From Bacteroidia bacterium (GTDB lineage Bacteria; Bacteroidota; Bacteroidia; B-17B0; Aurantibacillaceae): DNA of 53,293 bases. The DNA lies in assembly GCA_026415195.1 (NCBI GenBank), contig JAOAHO010000016.1:1-53293 (forward strand), in the 5' to 3' direction. The position numbers and the translations under genes are program-made. Each line of letters starts with the position of its first letter. The first letter of the stretch is position 1. Shown here one piece after another: positions 15,417 to 23,900 of this stretch. The notes beneath the pieces are model-generated. The model was not told the DNA's origin. It searched no databases and saw only the letters and a list, made by a program, of their open reading frames with translations.

Positions 15417-16711
15417 ACAATAAAAAACATATTTTTTACTGGACGCTCTACGATTGGGCTAATTCCGTTTTTCCTTTGGTTATTACTTCGGCTATTTTTC
15501 CCAATTATTACGAATATGTAACCAGTCATGATGTGTTAGGAAATCCTACAGGTGATGTACTTTTTGTTTTTGGTATGGCCATAAAAAATCAGGATTTATA
15601 TTCTTATGCTTATGCCTTTGGTTTACTTTTGGTGGTTTTAATCATACCCCTGGTGAGCGGAATGGCCGATTATTATCAAAGTAAAAAAAAATTCCTTACT
15701 TTTTTTTGCTTGCTGGGAGCAATTTCTACATTTTTCCTTTATTTCCTGAATCGCCAAAAAATTTTGCTCACCCTTATCCCTTTTGTAACTGCTACATTAG
15801 GATTTTGGGGAAGTGTGGTATTGTACAATTCATTTCTGCCATTATTGGTTACCAAAGATATGCAAGATCGCGTTAGTGCTCGTGGTTTTTCCATGGGATA
15901 TATTGGCAGTTCATTGTTACTCATGATTTGTATTTCTGGAATTTTATTCTTTAAATATGATCCGGTTACGGGTAATGGTTTTTTTAAAGTCCCTTATGCT
16001 TTTGTTCTGACTTCTGTTTGGTGGTTGGTTTTCGGATTAATTGCCATTGCCGGCATACCGGAAAAAAAAATGAAATCAGCAAAAATCAATAACTCCTTGT
16101 TTTCCGGATTCAGGGAGTTAAACAAGGCATGGATGGACGTCAGACATTATAAAAAAATAAAAAATTTCTTATTTTCTTTCTTCTTTTACAATACGGGTGT
16201 GCAAACCATCATGGTAATGGCAGTATTATTTGCCAGAAAAGAAATATCCTGGTCGGATGAACAAACCAAAACAAGTTCTCTTATAGTCAGTATTCTACTG
16301 ATACAGTTTTTGGGGGTGGCTGGTGCGTGGTTGTTTTCCAAACTTTCATATCATCTTGGTAACATAAAAACTTTAAGGATAAGCATTTTACTTTGGTTAG
16401 CTGTATGTGTATATGCATATGCTTTTGCCCGACATCCCGGTGATTTTTATGTATTGGCAGCCATGGTAGGACTGATGATGGGGGGGATTCAGGCGATCTC
16501 CCGATCCACCTTTTCCAAATTTCTTCCCGAGACTGAAAATACGGCCTCGCTTTTCAGCTTTTACGATATTACGGAAAAGGTTGGCATAATTTTGGGAACG
16601 TTCAGTTTTGGATTAATAAGTCAGATAAGCGGGGGTATGCGAAATTCGGTGTTGGCTTTGATGATGTTTTTTATTTTGGGGTATATCGGACTTTCGCGCG
16701 TTAAAAAATAA
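15413..16711 (+). CDS. UMF1-type major facilitator transporter
   Basis: This 432-residue protein has about twelve membrane helices and opens with WTLYDWANSVFPLVITSAIFPNYY, the signature of the UMF1 family related to the yeast vacuolar effluxer Atg22. Later motifs include FLPLLVTKDMQDRVSARGFSMGYIG and GLMMGGIQAISRSTFSKFLPE, which correspond to the conserved loop between helices. Substrate is unknown; relatives in fungi export amino acids from the vacuole. The start overlaps the radC stop (ATGA). Its stop is three bases from the end of the convergent winged-helix gene. Confidence 0.9.
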   Translation: MNNKKHIFYWTLYDWANSVFPLVITSAIFPNYYEYVTSHDVLGNPTGDVLFVFGMAIKNQDLYSYAYAFGLLLVVLIIPLVSGMADYYQSKKKFLTFFCLLGAISTFFLYFLNRQKILLTLIPFVTATLGFWGSVVLYNSFLPLLVTKDMQDRVSARGFSMGYIGSSLLLMICISGILFFKYDPVTGNGFFKVPYAFVLTSVWWLVFGLIAIAGIPEKKMKSAKINNSLFSGFRELNKAWMDVRHYKKIKNFLFSFFFYNTGVQTIMVMAVLFARKEISWSDEQTKTSSLIVSILLIQFLGVAGAWLFSKLSYHLGNIKTLRISILLWLAVCVYAYAFARHPGDFYVLAAMVGLMMGGIQAISRSTFSKFLPETENTASLFSFYDITEKVGIILGTFSFGLISQISGGMRNSVLALMMFFILGYIGLSRVKK

Positions 16712-16714
16712 TCT

Positions 16715-17185
16715 TTATTTCTTTTTCTTTTTGTAGTGGAGTCTTTTATTTACGATTTCTTTTACAAAAGAGGGATGATGCCTTTTACAATAAGCCAATA
16801 AGGTTGCATACTTAATATTTGTTTTGAATTTCTTGTTAAGGATATGGGTAAGTTCCCCGATACTTTTTACTGATTTTTTGGATTTGACAATATCTTTGAT
16901 GTATTTTCTTTGCTTATCATCAATGACCGTAATTTTAAAACCTTTTTTGGGAAGAGTAATTAATCCTTTTATGCCCTTTTTTCTGTAAAGCGTACGCCAT
17001 TTTTGAATGGTGTTCCCCTGAACCCCCATCACTTTTGCCCAATACAATTTTGATCCTTCACCGTTTTTCTTTTTTAATTTCAGCAAAAATTCAATACGCG
17101 GATGAAAAAACGGCGGCAGTTTTTTCAAAAGTAATTTTAATTCCTTTTCGGATTCTTTTACTTTAATGGTAATGATCTTAGGCAT
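16715..17185 (-). CDS. Solo winged-helix / transposase-like HTH protein
   Basis: The 156-residue, very Lys-rich protein (ends HYKKKKK) has a helix-turn-helix near 45-76 (LYWAKVMGVQGNTIQKWRTLYRKKGIKGLI) and a second winged-helix-like part near 85-140. The pair resembles the N-terminal DNA-binding half of IS630-family transposases, but the DDE catalytic domain is absent. The frame stops just beyond a basic tail and nothing transposase-like lies downstream (an MFS gene converges there). No terminal inverted repeats were noticed. It could be a domesticated transposase fragment acting as a DNA-binding protein, or a degenerate remnant; the intact frame and the strong promoter upstream favour function. 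Confidence 0.7.
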   Translation of the reverse strand: MPKIITIKVKESEKELKLLLKKLPPFFHPRIEFLLKLKKKNGEGSKLYWAKVMGVQGNTIQKWRTLYRKKGIKGLITLPKKGFKITVIDDKQRKYIKDIVKSKKSVKSIGELTHILNKKFKTNIKYATLLAYCKRHHPSFVKEIVNKRLHYKKKKK

Positions 17186-17205
17186 AAATCAACTTATTGA
17201 TATGT

Positions 17206-17235
17206 CAAATATACAAAATATTTTTTTAAAACAAA
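17206..17235 (-). promoter_or_regulatory. Consensus Bacteroidota promoter for the winged-helix gene
   Basis: On the minus strand TTTG (17235-17232), an 18-base spacer and TATATTTG (17213-17206) match TTTG-N17-20-TAnnTTTG. It lies between the winged-helix gene and prmA, so the gene has its own promoter. Predicted leader about 15 bases. Confidence 0.7.
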
Positions 17236-17242
17236 TATTGGT

Positions 17243-18091
17243 TTATTTTTCACGATGACAGACAATACAAGCCCAACTGTCCTCATTATAAATGTTTTTC
17301 GTTTCTGCTTGAAGTTCATTTTGGAGAACGATTGTTAATTCATCCGCATCATGTTCATAAAATCCGCTAAAAAAAAATGTTGAACCTTCACGGGTGATTT
17401 TATTAAACCATCCGAGATGGGAACGTATTACGTTTTTATTGATATTCGCCAACACAACGTCAAATACCATCGGATGGTTTTCGGTGTATTTTATAAACTG
17501 TTCCGTTGGAACCACATGGGCTTTTGCAGGTGGGTTTAATGCAAGGTTCTCTTTGGTGTTATTGATGCATACCGTGTCAATATCGGTTGCCCAAACATTT
17601 TTTGCTCCCCAAAGGGAAGCTGCTATGGCCAATACACCGCTGCCGCAACCGAAATCCAAAACGGTTTGATGATTTAATAAAGAATTTTTCATTGCCTTGA
17701 GCATCAGACGCGTGGTGGGATGGTGGCCGGTACCGAAACTCATTTGGGGCCGGATGAGTATTTGCATGGGATATTTTTTCTCAATACGATGAAAAGGAGC
17801 ATAAATCAGAATTTCATCATCTATCACAACAGGGGCATAATTTTTTTCCCATGCTTCGTTCCAATTCTTGTATGGAATTAATTCTTTATTCCATTCAATT
17901 TTAAGATCAATAAAAGATTCAATTAGTTGTTCAGGATCAAAATTCCGGTCGTCGATTTCAGTTATATATGCCGTAACTTTCTGACCATCGTTTTCTACGG
18001 CATAGAAAGGAAAATCTTCCAGATAGGCCGTAAGTATTTCTGCAGCGGATTCTTTGGGTTCTATGTTAAAAATATACTTATAATGATTCAA
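17243..18091 (-). CDS. prmA: Ribosomal protein L11 methyltransferase
   Basis: The 282-residue SAM-dependent enzyme trimethylates ribosomal protein L11. Visible hallmarks: WNEAWEKNYAPVVIDDEILIYAPFH, then PQMSFGTGHHPTTRLML, motif I VLDFGCGSGVLAIAA, ATDIDTVCINNTKENLALN and VVLANINKNVI (NxxN-type catalytic region). The start codon is TTG at 18091, overlapping the tpiA stop in the string TTGA; no ATG lies nearby, so TTG is the only sensible start. Co-expression with tpiA is implied by the overlap. Confidence 0.94.
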   Translation of the reverse strand: MNHYKYIFNIEPKESAAEILTAYLEDFPFYAVENDGQKVTAYITEIDDRNFDPEQLIESFIDLKIEWNKELIPYKNWNEAWEKNYAPVVIDDEILIYAPFHRIEKKYPMQILIRPQMSFGTGHHPTTRLMLKAMKNSLLNHQTVLDFGCGSGVLAIAASLWGAKNVWATDIDTVCINNTKENLALNPPAKAHVVPTEQFIKYTENHPMVFDVVLANINKNVIRSHLGWFNKITREGSTFFFSGFYEHDADELTIVLQNELQAETKNIYNEDSWACIVCHREK

Positions 18092-18852
18092 AGTGCGGAT
18101 GCGATTTTCAAAATTTCAAACATTTCATCGGGCTTAAGGCTTGCCGTTCCTATGAGGGCTCCGTCAATATTGGGTTGAGATAAGAGGTCGCTGGCATTTT
18201 TTGCATTAAAGGAACCGCCGTAAATAATCTTGGTATTATCATGGTCAAGCTGAATATTTGTAAGTATGCTGCGGATGAATGCATGCATTTCATTTGCTTG
18301 TTCCGGTGAGGCGCTTTCACCCGTTCCTATGGCCCATACAGGCTCGTAAGCAATCATCAAATTTGATTGACCGAAATGAAGTCCTTTTAATACTTCGGTT
18401 AATTGTTGTTCAATGATTTGAAATGCCAACCCCTTTGAGCGTTCCTCGCGGGTTTCGCCCACACAATAAATAATATCGAGCGTAGCTTTAATGGCCAATT
18501 CAATTTTTTTTTTGAGTATGATGGAGTTTTCGTTCAATAACTTTCTTCTTTCGCTGTGTCCTATGATAACAAAATCAGCACCGCAGGAAGCTATCATTTC
18601 TGCTGAGACTTCACCGGTATATGCTCCGGGATGGGTAAAAGATGAACAATCCTGAGCACCGACTTTAATATGGTTTTTCAAATCAAGGGTATCCAGAAAA
18701 TCGATGACGGGAAAAATAAATGGATAAGGTACGGCTAACGAAAAATCAAACTCCGGACTACTAAAACCAAATTTTTCATTTAATTCTGCAAAATAAACGT
18801 GAACATCCTGAAGAGTGAAATTCATTTTCCAATTCCCGATAATTTCTTTCAT
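18088..18852 (-). CDS. tpiA: Triose-phosphate isomerase
   Basis: The 254-residue glycolytic enzyme interconverts dihydroxyacetone phosphate and glyceraldehyde-3-phosphate. Asn7 and Lys9 lie in GNWKMN; the electrophilic His99 is in VIIGHSERR; the base Glu170 is in AYEPVWAIGTG, which leads into the flexible loop 6; phosphate-binding IIYGGS and DGALIGTASL follow. All key residues are intact. The stop overlaps the prmA start by four bases and the upstream permease ends seven bases before its start. Confidence 0.97.
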   Translation of the reverse strand: MKEIIGNWKMNFTLQDVHVYFAELNEKFGFSSPEFDFSLAVPYPFIFPVIDFLDTLDLKNHIKVGAQDCSSFTHPGAYTGEVSAEMIASCGADFVIIGHSERRKLLNENSIILKKKIELAIKATLDIIYCVGETREERSKGLAFQIIEQQLTEVLKGLHFGQSNLMIAYEPVWAIGTGESASPEQANEMHAFIRSILTNIQLDHDNTKIIYGGSFNAKNASDLLSQPNIDGALIGTASLKPDEMFEILKIASAL

Positions 18853-18859
18853 AAGGAAA

Positions 18860-19939
18860 TTATTTTATTCTTACACGCGGATCTAAAAATCCATAGACGA
18901 TGTCCACGATGGTATTGGTAATCACAAATATAGTTGCAAATATCAATGTGGCTCCCATTACAACAGGAAGGTCGTTTTTACTCAGAGCGTCTACCACTTC
19001 ATAACCGATGCCTTTCCAGTTAAAAACTTTTTCTACAAATACTGCTCCGGCCATCAAACCCGCAAACCAACCCGAAATGGCTGTCACTACGGGGTTCATG
19101 GCGTTCTTCAGAGCATGGCGCACCACAATCTGAAATGTGGAAAGCCCTTTGGCTTTGGCGGTTCGGATATAATCCTGCGACATAACGTCTAACATGGAAC
19201 TTCGCATTAATTGTATTACGATGCTTAATGGCCTTACACCAAGCGTAAATGCAGGTAATATAAGATTTTTAAAGCTGATATATTGCCCTTCCCATTCATC
19301 GTATTCGTATAAACTTCCCACCGGTGAAAGTCCGGTATATTCAGCCAGTTTATAACCAAAAAGCCACGCCATAATCAGCCCAACCAGGTAAGACGGCGCA
19401 CTCATACCAAAAACCGTGGCGAAAATAAAGGAACCTTTGTCGTACCAGGAATCCTTGTATAATGCGGCAAAAATGCCTAATATAATGCCGATGCTAGAAG
19501 CAATACAAATGGCAAAAAAAGCCAAAATGGCAGTTTCGGGTAAAGTGTCGATGAGAATTTCCGATACATCCCTTTTGGTTATATAACTTTTACGAAGATA
19601 AGGGATTTTAAGAACCACCGCATAATTTTTATCAATTTCAAACAAAGGTATCCAGGAATATTTTGACGGGTTGAGATATATCAAACTTTTATGATTGTAG
19701 GGTTTGTGAACAGAAATAAAAGATAAATCATTTAGGTAGTGTAAGTATTGAGTTATTACGGGCCTGTCGGTTCCCAGTTCACGATGGATGGCTTTTACAT
19801 TTTCTTCGCTGGCACGTTGCCCAAGAATAATGGTAGCCGGATCACCCGGTAAGATATTGAACAAGAAAAAAATACAAGTTACTACTCCCCAAAGGACCAA
19901 AATGCCATTGATAATTTTTATCGAAACAAATTTAATCAA
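18860..19939 (-). CDS. DppB/OppB-type ABC transporter permease
   Basis: The 359-residue protein has the usual topology of dipeptide permease B subunits. An N-terminal helix leads to FFLFNILPGDPATIILGQRASEENVKAIHRELG, then about five further helices and the EAA loop DYIRTAKAKGLSTFQIVVRHALKNAMNPVV near 260-290. It ends VDIVYGFLDPRVRIK, as in the family. Longer than E. coli DppB (339) because of an extra loop near residues 75-115. Start is TTG (no ATG nearby). The C-type permease, binding protein and ATPases that complete such transporters are not in this window, so partners must lie elsewhere. Confidence 0.92.
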   Translation of the reverse strand: MIKFVSIKIINGILVLWGVVTCIFFLFNILPGDPATIILGQRASEENVKAIHRELGTDRPVITQYLHYLNDLSFISVHKPYNHKSLIYLNPSKYSWIPLFEIDKNYAVVLKIPYLRKSYITKRDVSEILIDTLPETAILAFFAICIASSIGIILGIFAALYKDSWYDKGSFIFATVFGMSAPSYLVGLIMAWLFGYKLAEYTGLSPVGSLYEYDEWEGQYISFKNLILPAFTLGVRPLSIVIQLMRSSMLDVMSQDYIRTAKAKGLSTFQIVVRHALKNAMNPVVTAISGWFAGLMAGAVFVEKVFNWKGIGYEVVDALSKNDLPVVMGATLIFATIFVITNTIVDIVYGFLDPRVRIK

Positions 19940-20010
19940 CGCCTAAAGTTCTTAAGGAAGGCTAAATTTAACTAAAAGCCGGCAATTAAAAGTAAATTTT
20001 AGATAAATGG

Positions 20011-20018
20011 TATTTTTG
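20011..20018 (+). promoter_or_regulatory. Candidate -7 box before the patatin-barrel gene
   Basis: TATTTTTG matches TAnnTTTG and ends 11 bases before the ATG at 20030, in the 90-base divergent gap. No TTTG at the -33 position, so activity is uncertain. Confidence 0.4.
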
Positions 20019-20029
20019 CGAGTACAGAG

Positions 20030-22342
20030 ATGGCTAATATCAGAAACGGAATTTACAGGATTATTTTTTTTATTTGCTTTTGTTTTGTAATTTCTGTTTA
20101 TCGGAGCCAAAAACTTGGTTTGGTCTTAAGCGGTGGAGGTGCTGATGCATTGGCACACATTGGTGTACTAAAAGCACTTGAAGAAGAAGGAATAAGGCCG
20201 GATTACGTTACGGGGAGTTCTTTAGGTGCCCTGATAGGAGGTTTTTATGTTTCCGGAATTAGCCCTGCGGAAATGGAAAAAATGGTGAAGTCGGATTATT
20301 TTAAAAATGCGGCAGGAGGAAAAATCAATTTTCAGTATGGCTATTTTTATAAAGAACGTCCTGCTTACGCTTCCTGGCTTACCATACGATTCGACCCTAC
20401 CAGGTCCATTATCCGCAATTTGCCTGTTAATGTTATCAACAGTATTCCCATAGAGTATTATTTAATGGAAAATTTCAGTTTTCCGTCCATTGCTTATCAT
20501 AATAATTTCGACAGTTTGTTTGTACCATTCCGTTGCATTGCTTCCGACATCACAAACAAAAGGCCCGTGGTGTTCAGGAATGGCCATCTGGCTGCAGCCA
20601 TCAGGGCCTCCATGAGTTATCCTTTTTACCTGAGGCCGTTTTATTGGAACAACAGTTTGCTTTATGATGGAGGACTCTATGAGAATTTTCCCGTACAAAC
20701 GATGATAAATGAATTTAACCCCCGGGTGATTTTGGGGTCTGATGTATCTGAAAAAATTTCCAAACCTGATGAAGACGACCTTTACGGACAAATCAGAAAA
20801 CTTATCACAAATAATACTGATTCTCTTAATTTAAAAAACACAGATACTTTTTTTCTTAGAATTCAACCCAACATCGGTTTGTTCGGATTCGATTACCCGC
20901 AAAAAGCCATCGATTCGGGGTATGCCTCCACAAAACGTATTCTGCATCAATTAAAAAAGTACGTTCCAGTAATGGGGAGGGATTCTATTGAATCCATGCG
21001 TCAGAAATTTTTGAGTCGTATTAAATTGGAAAGAAGAGTCGATTCAATGACCGTGCATGGAAATATCGGTATCGCCTCAAAATATATTGAGAGAAGTTTT
21101 TATTTTTTACCCTCCCGATCGTATGATTTATCGAACATTAAAAAAAGATATTTCCGTCTTGCAGCCGATGACAGGCTTAAAAGTGTTTTTCCTGTAATTG
21201 AAAAAGATTCTCTGACCGGCAAAAAAGTATTACACCTATTTGTAAAAAAAGAAAAACCATTTTATTTAGAAGCTGGGGCCATGGTCTCGAACCGGCCGGT
21301 AAGTTTTTTGTTTTCAGCCCTGGAATATCATCACCTGGGTAAAATCGGGATCACCGCTTATGCCAATGGATACTTGGGCAAGCTGATGTCGGGAGGCTTT
21401 GCCAAAGTCAGATTGGATTTTCCGGGGCGCTTTCCGTTTTATCTGGAACCCCATGCTTCCTATTCCCGATGGGATTATTTCAGCACCAGTCTGGCCTTTT
21501 TTGATTTGAAAATTCCCCCTTTTTTAATACACGAAGATCAGTATGCTGGTATGAATTTGGTCACTCCTGCTGGAAATTTAAGCATACTTAACCTAAAAGC
21601 AGGGTGGGCTCAATGGAATTACTTTTATTATCAGGTTCAGAATTTCAAAAAGCTCGACACTTTAGATAAAACAAATTTTCCTCATTTCTATTCACAAGCC
21701 CATATTGAAACAAATACCCTCAATAAAAAAATGTATCCCAATGAAGGATTTATGTTTAAAGGAGGAATAAAATATATAGAAGGCCGAGAAAAATTCATTC
21801 CGGGAAATATAAGTCCAAGTTCCGACACCATAACAGGAAAATTTCATCATTGGTTTCAGGTATTTTCAAAAACGGAATTTTATTTAAAACCCTTTAAATT
21901 TTTCCGACTAGGTTTTATGGGTGAAGTGGTATATGGAGGTCAAACATTTTTTTCTAACTACTACAGCAGTATTTTGGCAGCTCCCGTATTTGAACCTATA
22001 CCGGAATTGCGGACTTTTTTTTACGAAAAATACAGGGCCCACTCTTATTTTGCATTAGGCGGAAAAGCTATTACCATTCCTTTTAAAAATCTGGAAATCA
22101 GAGGAGAATTGTATTATTATCAGCCTTTCCTAACCATTGTAAGAAGTAATTTGAACCCCTATGTTGCCGACTACAGTGTTCCATTATTGAATCAATATAT
22201 TATTGCCAGCGCTTTCTTGGTGTATCAAACTCCCGTGGGTCCCCTTTCACTTTCATTGAACTATGTTGATCGTAAGGAACTGGTTACGGTTTTTTTCCAC
22301 TTCGGTTATTTGTTGTTTAATAAAAAATCCTCGGAATTTTAG
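20030..22342 (+). CDS. Patatin-like phospholipase fused to an outer-membrane surface-antigen barrel
   Basis: This 770-residue protein has a signal segment (residues 10-25). A patatin domain spans about 28-290: LGLVLSGGGADALAHIGVL, nucleophile GSSLG with Ser64, and catalytic Asp213 in LLYDGGLYENFP. A POTRA-like linker (about 340-415) and a C-terminal barrel of roughly 350 residues follow, ending in VYQTPVGPLSLSLNYVDR and FFHFGYLLF. This is the PlpD-like arrangement in which the lipase passes or stays beneath its own barrel. The oxyanion-hole motif is GGGADA where GGGA-K/R-G is usual. The catalytic Ser-Asp dyad is otherwise present. Monocistronic, with its own divergent promoter region. Confidence 0.88.
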   Translation: MANIRNGIYRIIFFICFCFVISVYRSQKLGLVLSGGGADALAHIGVLKALEEEGIRPDYVTGSSLGALIGGFYVSGISPAEMEKMVKSDYFKNAAGGKINFQYGYFYKERPAYASWLTIRFDPTRSIIRNLPVNVINSIPIEYYLMENFSFPSIAYHNNFDSLFVPFRCIASDITNKRPVVFRNGHLAAAIRASMSYPFYLRPFYWNNSLLYDGGLYENFPVQTMINEFNPRVILGSDVSEKISKPDEDDLYGQIRKLITNNTDSLNLKNTDTFFLRIQPNIGLFGFDYPQKAIDSGYASTKRILHQLKKYVPVMGRDSIESMRQKFLSRIKLERRVDSMTVHGNIGIASKYIERSFYFLPSRSYDLSNIKKRYFRLAADDRLKSVFPVIEKDSLTGKKVLHLFVKKEKPFYLEAGAMVSNRPVSFLFSALEYHHLGKIGITAYANGYLGKLMSGGFAKVRLDFPGRFPFYLEPHASYSRWDYFSTSLAFFDLKIPPFLIHEDQYAGMNLVTPAGNLSILNLKAGWAQWNYFYYQVQNFKKLDTLDKTNFPHFYSQAHIETNTLNKKMYPNEGFMFKGGIKYIEGREKFIPGNISPSSDTITGKFHHWFQVFSKTEFYLKPFKFFRLGFMGEVVYGGQTFFSNYYSSILAAPVFEPIPELRTFFYEKYRAHSYFALGGKAITIPFKNLEIRGELYYYQPFLTIVRSNLNPYVADYSVPLLNQYIIASAFLVYQTPVGPLSLSLNYVDRKELVTVFFHFGYLLFNKKSSEF

Positions 22343-22637
22343 CCAAAAAAATGGATGATTCTTTTGTTTGCTTTTGGGAAAGGCACAGTTGAACAGGGAT
22401 CTTTCAAACATGAATTCTCAAAATCGTTAGAGCAATTAAACGAATAAAATGATGGAAGAAAGTATAATTTAAAAATGAGAATTAATTATAATGCCTTATA
22501 TTACTTGTCTAATAAACCATCAAAAATTCTTTATTTTGAAAGATTAATCTGAAAGCCACTCTTAACTTTTTATAAAGTAAAAATTTTTTTATATATACAA
22601 CAAATAAGGTTGTTTGGAGTATGATGAATGATTCATG
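22343..22637. other. AT-rich intergenic region, no gene seen
   Basis: About 295 bases between the patatin-barrel stop and the kynureninase stop. It holds only very short frames (25 codons or fewer, for example from an ATG near 22475) and a few weak AT-rich hairpins. I see no convincing terminator, RNA gene or repeat. Confidence 0.6.
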
Positions 22638-23900
22638 TTATTTGTAATCCATCAATATTTCACCAAACCGAAAAATATCTGAAAAAGAGTTATAAAGCGG
22701 AACCGGTGCCAACCGAATAACTCCAGGTTCACGCCAGTCGGCCATTACCCCGTTTTTTTCCAAATATTCAAAAAGATCCTTTCCTTTTTCACCAACCAAA
22801 AGTGAAATCTGACAACCACGATTTTCACTGGGAGTGATAATTTGCCATGATTTGTTTTTTTCTTTAATCACATAGTTAATAACATACTCCAGATATCCCG
22901 TCAGTTTTGTGCTTTTTTCAAAGAGATTTTTCATTCCTGCACGATGGAATATCTCTAAGGAAGCCAGGCATGCAGCCATGCTGAAGATGGGCGCATTGCT
23001 CAGTTGCCAGCGTTCGGCAGTGGGTATGGGGTCAAATTGGGGAAGCATTTGAAATCGTGTACTCTTATTGGTGCCCCACCATCCTGCAAATAATGGCAAA
23101 ACGAAATTCCGGTGGTGTTTTTCATGTACAAATGCACCCGCCACCGATCCGGGACCGCTGTTCAAGTATTTGTAAGAACACCAGCAGGCAAAATCCACTT
23201 CCCATTCGTTCAGGAAAAGCGGAATGTTCCCGGCCGCATGAGCCAGATCAAAACCACAGTATGCGCCGGCACGATGAGCAGCAACAGTAATTTCCTTCAT
23301 ATTGAAAACCTGTCCGGTATAATAGTTCACCCCGCCCATCATAACCAATGCAAGTTCATTTTTGTGTGTTTCAATGGTTTGAAGGATTTTTCCGTGTCTT
23401 ATGATATATTCCCCTTCATCCGGAAAAATTTCAATAAGTGCATCTTTCGGGTCGAATCCATGAAATTTTATCTGCGATTCCAAAGCATAACGGTCGCTGG
23501 GAAATGATTTACCTTCGGTGATGATTTTAAATTTTTTCTTCGTGGGCTTGTAAAATGAAACCAATAACAAATGAAGGTTCACAGTTAATTGATTCATCAT
23601 GACCACTTCTTCGTTTTTAGCTCCCACAATTTCTGCCATATAGGGCGTAAGAAATTCATGATAGGGCATCCAAGGCCTGCGTGCGTGTACATGGCCTTCC
23701 ACTCCAAGGGCTTTCCAGTCATCCAGTTCCTGTAGGATATATTTTTCGGTATTTTTCGGTTGAAGCCCCAGGGAATTTCCGGTAAAATAAATTACCTGCT
23801 TTCCGTTTTTCTCCGGTATGTAAAATTCATTCCTGAAGGAAGCAAGGGGGTCGGATTTATCGGAGATTTCGGCAAAATTTTTACTGAACTCGAAGTGCAT
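22638..23900 (-). CDS. kynU: Kynureninase
   Basis: PLP enzyme that cleaves L-kynurenine to anthranilate and alanine (or 3-hydroxykynurenine to 3-hydroxyanthranilate). Starting at the ATG at 23900 gives 420 residues, the normal size; the frame extends further upstream but that stretch overlaps the preceding gene. Seen: YFTGNSLGLQPK near 38-49, GHVHARRPWMPYHEFL, FPSDRYALESQ, FDLAHAAGNIPL and the PLP lysine at 244 in CSYKYLNSGPGSVAGAFVH. No tryptophan dioxygenase, monooxygenase or other kynurenine-pathway gene is nearby. It overlaps the end of the glycosyltransferase gene by 20 bases. Confidence 0.95.
   Translation of the reverse strand: MHFEFSKNFAEISDKSDPLASFRNEFYIPEKNGKQVIYFTGNSLGLQPKNTEKYILQELDDWKALGVEGHVHARRPWMPYHEFLTPYMAEIVGAKNEEVVMMNQLTVNLHLLLVSFYKPTKKKFKIITEGKSFPSDRYALESQIKFHGFDPKDALIEIFPDEGEYIIRHGKILQTIETHKNELALVMMGGVNYYTGQVFNMKEITVAAHRAGAYCGFDLAHAAGNIPLFLNEWEVDFACWCSYKYLNSGPGSVAGAFVHEKHHRNFVLPLFAGWWGTNKSTRFQMLPQFDPIPTAERWQLSNAPIFSMAACLASLEIFHRAGMKNLFEKSTKLTGYLEYVINYVIKEKNKSWQIITPSENRGCQISLLVGEKGKDLFEYLEKNGVMADWREPGVIRLAPVPLYNSFSDIFRFGEILMDYK

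Noticed and set aside
16715-17242. Complete insertion sequence around the winged-helix gene
   Set aside because: No DDE domain, terminal inverted repeats or target-site duplication could be found in the flanking sequence.
22343-22637. Possible small genes or a decayed gene in the gap after the patatin-barrel gene
   Set aside because: Only frames of 25 codons or fewer with no family resemblance; no remnant of a known protein could be read in any frame.
22638-23900. Kynurenine-pathway or NAD biosynthesis cluster around kynU
   Set aside because: No tryptophan dioxygenase, formamidase, monooxygenase or quinolinate gene lies in the window; kynU stands alone.
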